DNA from: S012-113 sp965368405
Lineage (GTDB): Bacteria; Bacteroidota; Bacteroidia; Cytophagales; Cyclobacteriaceae
NCBI GenBank assembly: GCA_965368405.1
Contig: CBDUMS010000034.1
Coordinates: 1-30,761 of the forward strand
DNA length: 30,761 bases
Reading direction: 5' to 3'
Notes under the pieces: model-generated
Database searches by the model: none
The model's input: only the letters and a program-made list of their open reading frames with translations
What the model was told of the DNA's origin: nothing
Shown here: positions 1 through 7,648 of the stretch, in pieces
Numbering within the stretch: the stretch's first letter is position 1
How the letters are laid out: every line of letters begins with the position of its first letter
Position numbers and translations under genes: made by a program

Positions 1-4
1 TTTA

Positions 5-1999
5 TTAAAGCATTTTTTTTAAATCTTCCAGTTCGTCTCGATATTTGGCAGCTTCTATAAAGTCGAGATCTTTGGCAGCCTTTTCCATATTTTTCTGCGT
101 AAGCTGAATCTGTTTATTAATTTCATCTTTACTCATATAGGCCATAACCGGATCTGCCGCTAAACCCTTCTCTTCGGGCTCCATATAGTATTCCTTAGTG
201 GGCTTTTTGTTTTCAAGGATTGCATCAGTTGATCTAAGAATAGTTTTGGGAACAATGTTATGCTTTAGATTATATTCGGTCTGTACAGTTCGGCGACGAT
301 TTGTTTCGTCAATTGCTATCTGCATGGAGTTGGTGATTTTATCTGCATACATCAAGACCCTTCCTTCAGAATTTCTGGCTGCTCGGCCAATTGTTTGGAT
401 AAGGGATTTAACATTTCTTAGAAAGCCTTCCTTATCAGCATCCAAAATAGCAACCAATGATACCTCTGGCAAATCAAGTCCTTCCCTTAGCAGATTAACT
501 CCAACAAGTACGTCAAATTCACCGATGCGTAACTCACGAAGAATTTCTACACGCTCTAAAGTATCGACCTCAGAGTGGATATACCGAGTTTTAACATTCG
601 CTTTGAGTAGAAACTTAGTAAGCTCTTCAGCCATTCGTTTGGTGAGTGTAGTAACCAACACCCGCTCATTTTTCTTAATCGTCTCATCAATTTCCTCAAG
701 TAAGTCGTCTATTTGATCTAAACTTGGCCGTACGTCAATAGCTGGATCAAGTAAACCCGTTGGCCGAATGAGCTGCTCAACGATAACACCTTCAGAAATT
801 TCTAATTCATAATCTGCAGGCGTTGCACTTACATAAATTACCTGATTAATTAGGGATTCAAATTCATTAAAAGTAAGTGGCCGGTTATCCATTGCTGCTG
901 GTAAACGGAACCCATACTCAACAAGATTCATTTTTCTCGAGCGGTCGCCGCCCCACATAGCACGAATCTGCGGTAACGTTACGTGGCTTTCGTCTATTAC
1001 CATAAGAAAATCATCTGGGAAATAATCCAAGAGGCAGAAGGGTCTTGACCCAGCTGTTCTTCTATCAAAGTATCTTGAGTAATTCTCAACTCCAGGGCAG
1101 TATCCAAGCTCGCGCATCATTTCCAGATCAAACTCGGTCCTCTCTTTTATTCTCTTTGCTTCTAATCCTCGCCCTTCCTCTTCGAATAATTGAATCTGAG
1201 CCATCATATCATCCTGAATCTCATAGATAGCTTGCTGTAGTGTATCCTTACCTGTTACAAAGAGATTTGCGGGGTATATAAGAATAGAGGTTTCTTGTGT
1301 GATTTTTTTGCCACTTTGAGGATCAATAGTTTGTATGGACTCGATCTCATCACCCCAAAAAACAATCCTAAAAGCGAAATCTGCATAGGCAACAAAAATA
1401 TCTACGGTATCTCCGGTCACACGAAATGTACCACGCTTGAATTCTGCTTCAGTTCTGCTATATAGAATGTCTACCAACCCAAACAAAAGTTGGTTACGAA
1501 CTATCGTTTGCCCAACCTTTAATTCAAGAACATTTTTCCCAAATTCTTCTGGGTTTCCCATGCCGTAAATACATGAAACAGATGCAACAACAATCACATC
1601 TTGTCTACCACTTAATAAGGCAGATGTAGCACTTAATCTTAGTTTTTCGATCTCATCATTAATCGATAAGTCTTTTTCAATATAAAGACCTGTGGTCGGT
1701 AGAAATGCCTCAGGTTGATAGTAATCGTAATACGATATGAAGTACTCTACGGCGTTATCTGGGAAGAACTGTTTAAACTCGCCATAAAGCTGTGCTGCCA
1801 AGGTCTTATTGTGACTAATGATTATGGTAGGTTTCTGAACTTCATTAATAACATTGGCAATCGTAAAAGTTTTGCCCGATCCTGTTACACCCAGTAATGT
1901 TTGGGCCCGTTCTCCTTGCTCTAATCCCGATGTTAATTGCTGAATTGCATCAGGTTGGTCGCCTGTTGGCTTGAAATCACTTATAAGCTTGAACTTCAT
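5..1999 (-). CDS. uvrB: UvrABC excinuclease subunit B
   Basis: UvrB is the damage-verifying helicase-like subunit of nucleotide excision repair; UvrA loads it and it recruits UvrC for incision. The 664-residue protein has the usual family length. Visible parts are Walker A GVTGSGKT (37-44), the beta-hairpin segment YYDYYQPEAF (90-99) that clamps DNA, the DESH Walker B box (336-339), the second helicase domain with QTIGRAARN, and a C-terminal UVR coiled coil (about 625-660) that contacts UvrC. The stop codon lies five bases from the window edge, so the gene is complete. It is the last gene of a ten-gene same-strand run, 34 bases after aroE, and no separate promoter is obvious in that gap. The assignment is secure. 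Confidence 0.98.
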   Translation of the reverse strand: MKFKLISDFKPTGDQPDAIQQLTSGLEQGERAQTLLGVTGSGKTFTIANVINEVQKPTIIISHNKTLAAQLYGEFKQFFPDNAVEYFISYYDYYQPEAFLPTTGLYIEKDLSINDEIEKLRLSATSALLSGRQDVIVVASVSCIYGMGNPEEFGKNVLELKVGQTIVRNQLLFGLVDILYSRTEAEFKRGTFRVTGDTVDIFVAYADFAFRIVFWGDEIESIQTIDPQSGKKITQETSILIYPANLFVTGKDTLQQAIYEIQDDMMAQIQLFEEEGRGLEAKRIKERTEFDLEMMRELGYCPGVENYSRYFDRRTAGSRPFCLLDYFPDDFLMVIDESHVTLPQIRAMWGGDRSRKMNLVEYGFRLPAAMDNRPLTFNEFESLINQVIYVSATPADYELEISEGVIVEQLIRPTGLLDPAIDVRPSLDQIDDLLEEIDETIKKNERVLVTTLTKRMAEELTKFLLKANVKTRYIHSEVDTLERVEILRELRIGEFDVLVGVNLLREGLDLPEVSLVAILDADKEGFLRNVKSLIQTIGRAARNSEGRVLMYADKITNSMQIAIDETNRRRTVQTEYNLKHNIVPKTILRSTDAILENKKPTKEYYMEPEEKGLAADPVMAYMSKDEINKQIQLTQKNMEKAAKDLDFIEAAKYRDELEDLKKML

Positions 2000-2033
2000 T
2001 GACCTAGATTATTTGGGTAAAATCAAAAGTACT

Positions 2034-2774
2034 TTATGATTCCCAGATTTCCCACGACTTCTTCGCTTGTAGTTCAAGCATTTCTAGGCCATTTTTTGTG
2101 AAAGACCCATTAGATGCTGCTCTTTCAAGAAGTTGACTGATAGGCGGGTTATAAACTAAGTCGTAGACATAATGAGAGGGAGTTATCTCATCGAAAGGAA
2201 TGGGTACTGATGCATTCGTTTTTGGAAATGTGCCTAGCGGAGTAGTATTGACGAGCAGTTTAGAATCATTAATGATTCTAGTATTAATAAGATCAGCGTA
2301 TGAAATACTGTCCTTGGTATTGGATCTGGAAACTAATTGATAATTGATATTCATTTCATTAAGTGCAACACACACTGCTTTGGATGCTCCACCCGTTCCA
2401 AATACAAGTGCGTTATCTATTTCTGCACCTGATAACCAATTGGTTAATGACTTTTGAAATCCGTACAAATCTGAATTGTATCCAGTTAATATGTTATTCT
2501 CGATTTTAATTACATTGACTGCACCAACCTTTTTAGCAGATAAATCAAGCTTATCGAGATAGGGTATGACTTCTTCTTTGTAGGGAATAGTTACGTTGAG
2601 ACCTAAAAGATTCGGGTTAGCATCGAGGATATCATTAAATTTGGTAATGTCGGCGATATCAAATAATTCATATCTACAATCATTTAGTCCTTCATTAGTG
2701 AACTTATTTTCAAAAAACTTCTTTGAAAAGGAATGAGTGAGTGGATGACCTATTAATCCAAAGATTTTAGCCAT
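2034..2774 (-). CDS. aroE: Shikimate dehydrogenase (NADP)
   Basis: AroE reduces 3-dehydroshikimate to shikimate in the chorismate pathway. At 246 residues it is slightly shorter than the E. coli enzyme. Shikimate-binding serines lie in GHPLTHSFSK (Ser15, Ser17). The catalytic Lys66 is in NVTIPYKEEV and its partner Asp102 in GYNSDLYGF. The nucleotide-binding loop is GTGGAS (126-131), and LVNTTPLGT and NGLEMLELQA are the later family motifs. It starts with ATG two bases after the DUF368 gene stops and is followed by uvrB, so it is probably translated from the same message. All catalytic residues I know of are present, so it should be active. Confidence 0.96.
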   Translation of the reverse strand: MAKIFGLIGHPLTHSFSKKFFENKFTNEGLNDCRYELFDIADITKFNDILDANPNLLGLNVTIPYKEEVIPYLDKLDLSAKKVGAVNVIKIENNILTGYNSDLYGFQKSLTNWLSGAEIDNALVFGTGGASKAVCVALNEMNINYQLVSRSNTKDSISYADLINTRIINDSKLLVNTTPLGTFPKTNASVPIPFDEITPSHYVYDLVYNPPISQLLERAASNGSFTKNGLEMLELQAKKSWEIWES

Positions 2775-2776
2775 TA

Positions 2777-3712
2777 TTATTTAGTGCTAATTCTTAATGC
2801 AATTTTTTCGATTATTACAACGATAAAAAACCCTATTGCCATGAAAAGCACAGCTTGAATTATAACAGGGTCATTACCTGTTATCTCATAATAGCGATGA
2901 GGTAAAATATTTTCATCAATTAAAGGAACTTGTTCGCCATGACTATTGAGTCGGTATTCTAATGTTTGCTTCCAGGGCCATAGCTTATTTAATGATCCCA
3001 TCATAAAACCTGCCAATACTGCGATTGCAGCATCATGATATTTACTTAATAACCATGAAACTACCCGAACGAAGGAAACAAGACCAATTACACAGCCAAG
3101 AAGAAATAAACCTATTACAGCGAAGTCAAGCTCGCTTAAACCAGTTAGAATGAACTCATATTTTCCAAGAATGAGTAAGATAAAAGCTCCTGAAATACCG
3201 GGTAAAATCATCGCAGAAATCGCGAGCGCGCCACTAAAAATTATCATTAATGGCGAATCCGAAGTTTGCGCTGGTGTAAGCGTCGTTATGATAAAGGCGA
3301 TTAAAATACCCACTAAGCCTACTAAAATAACATGCCACTTCCATTCTTTAATTTGCCGTAATACTACTATTGCAGATACCATTATCAGTCCAAAGAAAAA
3401 TGACCATAATTGTATAGGGTGTACGTCCTTTAAAAATATGAGCAGCGAGGCTAATGATTTAATACTTATAAGTATTCCTGAAAACAGAACCAGCAGAAAA
3501 GTACCATTAATAGCTTGCCAAAACTCTTTAAACTTCCCGGTAAAAAGTAATTTAAGACTAACCAGATTTACAGCTTTTATCGAATTTAGCAGCTCTTCAT
3601 AGATACCAGTAATAAATGCTATGGTGCCTCCGGACACTCCTGGCACAACATCTGCGCCACCCATTGCTAGCCCTTTGAGCAACAGTAAAAGATAATCCTT
3701 AAGTTTTCTCAC
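2777..3712 (-). CDS. popT: DUF368 membrane protein, PopT-type undecaprenyl-phosphate translocase
   Basis: This is a polytopic inner-membrane protein of 311 residues with roughly eight hydrophobic segments. The N-terminal motif GLAMGGADVVPGVSGGTIAF and the internal echo ISAMILPGISGAFILLILG are the paired signature of DUF368. Members of this family (PopT) have been shown to recycle undecaprenyl phosphate across the cytoplasmic membrane. The start is GTG (3710-3712), three bases after the ComA-like gene, with aroE two bases downstream, so the three are tightly packed. Its place in the same run as a Wza/Wzc polysaccharide export module fits a role in lipid-carrier recycling, but that link is inference from position. 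The family call is firm; transport activity is by homology. Confidence 0.88.
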   Translation of the reverse strand: MRKLKDYLLLLLKGLAMGGADVVPGVSGGTIAFITGIYEELLNSIKAVNLVSLKLLFTGKFKEFWQAINGTFLLVLFSGILISIKSLASLLIFLKDVHPIQLWSFFFGLIMVSAIVVLRQIKEWKWHVILVGLVGILIAFIITTLTPAQTSDSPLMIIFSGALAISAMILPGISGAFILLILGKYEFILTGLSELDFAVIGLFLLGCVIGLVSFVRVVSWLLSKYHDAAIAVLAGFMMGSLNKLWPWKQTLEYRLNSHGEQVPLIDENILPHRYYEITGNDPVIIQAVLFMAIGFFIVVIIEKIALRISTK

Positions 3713-3715
3713 AGT

Positions 3716-4480
3716 TTACTCCTGATCGAGGAAATGTGAAAATGTATCTCCACGTAACCCCAAGCGAATGGTCTCTAAGGGTATGACCTCGTTTGGAGCA
3801 ATATTTCCTAAATTAACGTTCGCACCAAGAAGTTTAATGAACCACACCTGTTGCGCTTTTTGTGGTGCTTCCCAGATAATTTTTTCGAATGGAATTTTTG
3901 TAAGTATTTCTTGTACCAGCCCTGAACGTACTTCGCCCGAAGAACGGAATAGTCCAACATTACCGCCTTCTCTAGCTTCGCCAATAACTTTCCATGCGCC
4001 GGCATCCAACTCCTTTTGCATTAGTTCGATCCATTTATAGGGAGGGATAATTTTTTCCACATCCTTTGAGCCAACTTCGGAGAGCACAGTCACTTGCTCT
4101 GAGAGCTTTCTTACGTACTCGCATTTTAAGTCATGATCCAACTCAATGGAACCGTCAGATACTTCGGCGTACTTCATGCCATACTTATCCAATATCTTAC
4201 GGTAATCTTCGAATTGGTCTCTTATAATAAATGCTTCAAACAGAGTTCCTCCGAAATAAACTGGGATATCGGCATCATTGTAAATCTTTAATTTTTCCGT
4301 TAAAGTAGGTGTTACAAAAGATGTACCCCATCCTAGTTTAACTATATCAATATGGTCGCTAGCAACACTTAAAAAGTCTTCTACTTCTCTACAGCTTAGG
4401 CCTTTGTCCATGGCCATGGTGAAGCCATATTGCCTTGGCTTTTTAGTGCGTTCCGGCAAATTTTTTAATGTGTAATTCAT
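3716..4480 (-). CDS. ComA-like phosphosulfolactate synthase
   Basis: The 254-residue protein belongs to the ComA family, which adds sulfite to phosphoenolpyruvate to give (R)-phosphosulfolactate; this is the first step of coenzyme M synthesis in methanogens and of sulfolactate formation in Bacillus. Family features are GFTMAMDKGLS near residue 20, HIDIVKLGWGTSF, the barrel-strand motif DIPVYFGGTLFEAF, and VIGEAREGGNVGLF. Length and order match a single TIM-barrel enzyme. It overlaps the TPR gene by one base and is three bases from popT. No ComB phosphatase or ComC dehydrogenase is in the window, so the fate of the product is open. A role in sulfonate or sulfonolipid metabolism is possible but not shown here. 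Confidence 0.85.
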   Translation of the reverse strand: MNYTLKNLPERTKKPRQYGFTMAMDKGLSCREVEDFLSVASDHIDIVKLGWGTSFVTPTLTEKLKIYNDADIPVYFGGTLFEAFIIRDQFEDYRKILDKYGMKYAEVSDGSIELDHDLKCEYVRKLSEQVTVLSEVGSKDVEKIIPPYKWIELMQKELDAGAWKVIGEAREGGNVGLFRSSGEVRSGLVQEILTKIPFEKIIWEAPQKAQQVWFIKLLGANVNLGNIAPNEVIPLETIRLGLRGDTFSHFLDQE

Positions 4481-5883
4481 TAGATATTATCTTTTCTGAA
4501 TTTTTCGATTATCTTGAAGAGAGCTTTTTGAGTGTTTAGGTTAGAAAAAAACTCCAAAAGCACAGTATGTTTATCAAAATTCAAAATTAGTGCTTTTTCA
4601 AGAGAATTAAACGCTTCGGAATACTTGTTATTCGCAATAAAATAAGCTGCCTTTCGGTATACCAACTCAGACTCTTCCGGTAGTTCTTCGATACCTCGAC
4701 CAATTGTTTGGATTGCTTTATCAATGTCTCCTTGTTCGAAATATACATAAGACCAGTCTAGCCATGTTTTGGCGTTGTGTGGCTTTAGCATCGCAGCCTC
4801 TTCATAGGCATCGAGGCTTGATATTAAGTTCCCAACTTTATAATCAGCTTCCGCCATGGCCAGCCAATATCCTGCATTAGAGTTATTAATTTTTAGAGCT
4901 TTATTAAAGAAATGTACGGCTTCGTACCATCGCTCTAGTTTACCCATACAAACTCCTGCACCATACCATGCTTGATCGCTCAATACATCGATTTTCGAAG
5001 CACGTTGATAGTATTTAAGGCCAAGTTCAAATTCGCCCATCTCTTTATATACAGCACCTAGCATGCCGTAGATTTCAGCGCTAGGGCCCTCAAGCTCTAA
5101 TGTTTTGTAGAAAGAGTTAAGTGCCTTAGAGTAATCCTCCAACTGTAGGTGAGCATTACCTAGATTAAAATGTGCCGAAGCAAATTCATCTTCAATGATC
5201 ACAGCATATTCGAATGCCTCTCTGGCTTCCTCAACCTTGTTTAACTTAGAAAATGAAATGCCTAGATTATACCAAGCAAAATATGAATATGGTTCGGAGT
5301 CAATATAGGTTTTGTATAAAGCGATGCTTTCTTCGAGCCGTCCTGTTACATCTAGACAGAAAGCGAGATCATAGAGTGCATTTTCATTATAAATATTGAT
5401 TTTTAAGGCCTCTTCGTAATAGGTGATAGCAGCGTCGTAGTTTTCTAAACTTTGCTCCAAAGCACCTAGGTGATAAAGTACATCATCTTTATCTTCGGCA
5501 TAAGCAAGTGCTAATTTAAACTGTTGCTTGGCTTCTTTGTGGCGTAATTGCAATGAAAAAAGCGAACCTCGAATCATAAAAACTTCAGACTCGTTTGGCT
5601 GAAAAGATTGAGCACTTTCTAATACATCTAACGCCTCATTATAATGCTCCAGGTTTATCAAAGCTTGTGATTTAAGGAGCATAATTTCTATGGAAAAAGG
5701 GAATTGACTTTCCGCTTGTTTCACTGCCTGAAGGGCTAGCTTGTTCTTATTATGCGTGATAAAATAGGAAAGAATTTCCTCGTAATCTTCTAGATCGAAA
5801 AATGTGTAGTCGTTTCTTTTTAAGCCCTCTTCGAATTTTTTTGCTAATTCACTACCTTTTTTTCGCTTAAAGTTTCCTTCCAT
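4480..5883 (-). CDS. Tetratricopeptide repeat protein
   Basis: This 467-residue protein is built almost entirely of about twelve TPR units. The recurring pattern is seen in segments such as YHLGALEQSLENYDAAITYY, WYNLGISFSKLNKVEEAREA and AHFNLGNAHLQLEDYSKALN. It has no signal peptide or membrane span; the N-terminus is basic and charged (MEGNFKRKKGSELAKK), so it is probably cytoplasmic. TPR arrays act as protein-binding scaffolds, and no enzymatic domain is visible. It starts with ATG 43 bases after the SDR gene, and its last base is shared with the start of the ComA-like gene, which suggests translational coupling. The partner is unknown; neighbouring products are the obvious candidates. The repeat family is certain, the role is not. 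Confidence 0.9.
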   Translation of the reverse strand: MEGNFKRKKGSELAKKFEEGLKRNDYTFFDLEDYEEILSYFITHNKNKLALQAVKQAESQFPFSIEIMLLKSQALINLEHYNEALDVLESAQSFQPNESEVFMIRGSLFSLQLRHKEAKQQFKLALAYAEDKDDVLYHLGALEQSLENYDAAITYYEEALKINIYNENALYDLAFCLDVTGRLEESIALYKTYIDSEPYSYFAWYNLGISFSKLNKVEEAREAFEYAVIIEDEFASAHFNLGNAHLQLEDYSKALNSFYKTLELEGPSAEIYGMLGAVYKEMGEFELGLKYYQRASKIDVLSDQAWYGAGVCMGKLERWYEAVHFFNKALKINNSNAGYWLAMAEADYKVGNLISSLDAYEEAAMLKPHNAKTWLDWSYVYFEQGDIDKAIQTIGRGIEELPEESELVYRKAAYFIANNKYSEAFNSLEKALILNFDKHTVLLEFFSNLNTQKALFKIIEKFRKDNI

Positions 5884-5926
5884 GTAGAATTGTTTAGCTC
5901 AAGTTATCAAAAAATAATTAAATGAC

Positions 5927-6907
5927 TCAACTTGAGAACTCCTTTTTTATTACTTCGCTTGTCCAAGCAACTGCTTCATCTAATGATCTAAACTTGTAAT
6001 TTAAGCTGGTAATTATTTTCTCATTAGTATAGAAGAAACTCATTTTGCTTAGCTTAAGTGATTCTCTTGTGATAATTGATTTTTGACCGGTTACAAAAGA
6101 CTTAATATTGTCTATTATGTATGCAAAAGTAAGGAGTGTATAAGAAACTTTGATCGTAGGGCTTGGTTTATTTAAATACTTCGCGATAGTTTCAAAAACC
6201 TCTAGATAGGGCTTCTGCCCCGAGTTTAATATAAACCGTTCACCGTGGACCTCATTAAAGAGCATCTGTTTGGTTATATCCGCCACATCACGTACATCTA
6301 CATAATTCATATCGCCAGGAGGATAGAACTTGCGCTCCTGATCTACATACTTAAATACCTGCATACTCGAACTATCCCATTTTCCTGGACCAATTACTAT
6401 GGAAGGATTAAGGATTACGGTTGTTAATCCCTCTTCTTGCCCACGCCAAACCTCCATCTCTGCTAGATGTTTCGACTTTGCATAATTTGAGTTGCTATCT
6501 GATTCTTCCCAACTATTCTTTTCATCGATTACATCTAACCCGGTTTTTCTTCCCAGTGCAGCTACTGAACTTATGTAGATAAATTTTTTAATACCCTTCT
6601 CAATGGCTAAGTTGACCATATTTGCTGTCCCATCTACATTTATGCGCATCATCTCTTCCTTATCCTGTTGATGAAACGAAACGAGTGCAGCGCAGTGAAC
6701 AACCTTATCGACATCGTCAAATGCTTTCGCTAACATCGTAAGGTCATCTAGGTCAGCATCAATCCATTGTATTTTGTCTTCCCATTTAACCAAACGACTT
6801 ATATCGCTATTTGGGCGCTTAATCGCCTTAATTTTATGGCCTGCCTCAAGTATATACTCGGCAATATAATGCCCTACAATCCCTGTTGCACCAGTAAGTA
6901 GAATCAT
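5927..6907 (-). CDS. NAD-dependent epimerase/dehydratase family protein (extended SDR)
   Basis: This is an extended short-chain dehydrogenase/reductase of 326 residues. It shows the N-terminal nucleotide-binding loop TGATGIVG (5-12), the catalytic serine region YISSVAALG (about 111-119), and the YxxxK pair Tyr142/Lys146 in NYAKSK. Overall it resembles dihydroflavonol-4-reductase-like and nucleoside-sugar-epimerase-like members (for example LNPSIVIGPG and the NYVDVRDVAD strand). The substrate cannot be read from sequence; a sugar nucleotide would fit the polysaccharide neighbours, but many homologues act on other compounds. Its ATG overlaps the stop of the YwqE-like gene in an ATGA of four bases, a sign of translational coupling. 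Confidence 0.85.
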   Translation of the reverse strand: MILLTGATGIVGHYIAEYILEAGHKIKAIKRPNSDISRLVKWEDKIQWIDADLDDLTMLAKAFDDVDKVVHCAALVSFHQQDKEEMMRINVDGTANMVNLAIEKGIKKFIYISSVAALGRKTGLDVIDEKNSWEESDSNSNYAKSKHLAEMEVWRGQEEGLTTVILNPSIVIGPGKWDSSSMQVFKYVDQERKFYPPGDMNYVDVRDVADITKQMLFNEVHGERFILNSGQKPYLEVFETIAKYLNKPSPTIKVSYTLLTFAYIIDNIKSFVTGQKSIITRESLKLSKMSFFYTNEKIITSLNYKFRSLDEAVAWTSEVIKKEFSS

Positions 6908-7635
6908 AAATTGCTATTAATGAGATTGGAATTTATTAATTTGTTCATAATAGGACTATCTAAAGTTTCTGAAATTGCATCAAACTGACGTTGGTTGTGG
7001 CAGTCAGTACCTATTAATGAGATAAGATTATTGTCAATTAGTTTGATTGCCATCTTTTTCACTTCATTAGAATAATATCCAGAAAGGGACAATAGATTTA
7101 GCTGCAGTATTGTACCAGCATCTACAAGTTCCTTTAATTCATCTATGTTTTTATGAAAGTAGAGATAGCGCTCGGGGTGAGCTAAAACAGGTTTATAACT
7201 TTTAGTTTGTAACTTAAAAATCACATCACGTAGCGTCATTGGTTTGCTAACGAAAGAAAGCTCGAACAGAACATAATTCTCCGCAAAACTAAGCAGAGGC
7301 TTATCTGCATCTATTAGTTCTATAAAATGCTCATCTAAGTAGTATTCGGCAGCTGCTTCTATTTGAATATCTATTTCCGCCTTAGAAAGAGCTTCACGGA
7401 CCTCTTCTAATTTAGGCAGGATATTTTCAGGCGAATTTTTGTAGAAGTCGTGCATGATATGGGGTGTTGTTATCAATTTGGAGTACCCAAGCTGCTTAAA
7501 CCCGCGTATAACTTCTAAAGATTCTTCTATTGTTGCCACCCCATCATCAATCCCTGGAAGGAGATGTGAATGGACATCTGTTGATGATAACAGTCCGGCA
7601 AATGATTTCTTTTTACGAAATAGAGAGTTTAACAA
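6904..7635 (-). CDS. YwqE/CpsB-type PHP-family tyrosine-protein phosphatase
   Basis: This is a manganese-dependent PHP-family phosphatase of 243 residues, the class that dephosphorylates the tyrosine cluster of Wzc/CpsD-type autokinases. Metal-binding motifs are DVHSHLLPGIDDG (20-32), TTPHIMHDFY, the glutamate in AEYYLDEHF, LAHPERY and GTDCHNQR near the C-terminus. It lies directly downstream of the Wzc-like gene (13 bases), so kinase and phosphatase are made together. The reading frame opens at a TTG (7633-7635); an in-frame stop just upstream rules out an earlier start, and an upstream ATG in the gap is out of frame. The last residues are a small duplication (LINSNLINSNL), probably neutral. 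The function call is strong. Confidence 0.9.
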   Translation of the reverse strand: MLNSLFRKKKSFAGLLSSTDVHSHLLPGIDDGVATIEESLEVIRGFKQLGYSKLITTPHIMHDFYKNSPENILPKLEEVREALSKAEIDIQIEAAAEYYLDEHFIELIDADKPLLSFAENYVLFELSFVSKPMTLRDVIFKLQTKSYKPVLAHPERYLYFHKNIDELKELVDAGTILQLNLLSLSGYYSNEVKKMAIKLIDNNLISLIGTDCHNQRQFDAISETLDSPIMNKLINSNLINSNL

Positions 7636-7648
7636 AACACATAATTAT

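Noticed and set aside
198..716. Long plus-strand frame opposite uvrB, and similar frames opposite popT, asnS, rpoN and the SLC13 genes
   Set aside because: They are shadows of strongly coding genes, with no recognisable domains and no promoter boxes of their own.
3630..3660. Sigma-54 type site (TGGCAC then CTGC) on the plus strand
   Set aside because: It has one mismatch in the -12 element, lies inside the popT coding region and faces no gene start. No convincing -24/-12 promoter was found elsewhere despite the presence of rpoN.
6904..6945. Tandem LINSNL duplication at the end of the YwqE-like protein
   Set aside because: It is two short copies at a tail with differing codons, after the last metal-binding motif; it looks like harmless drift rather than a functional repeat.
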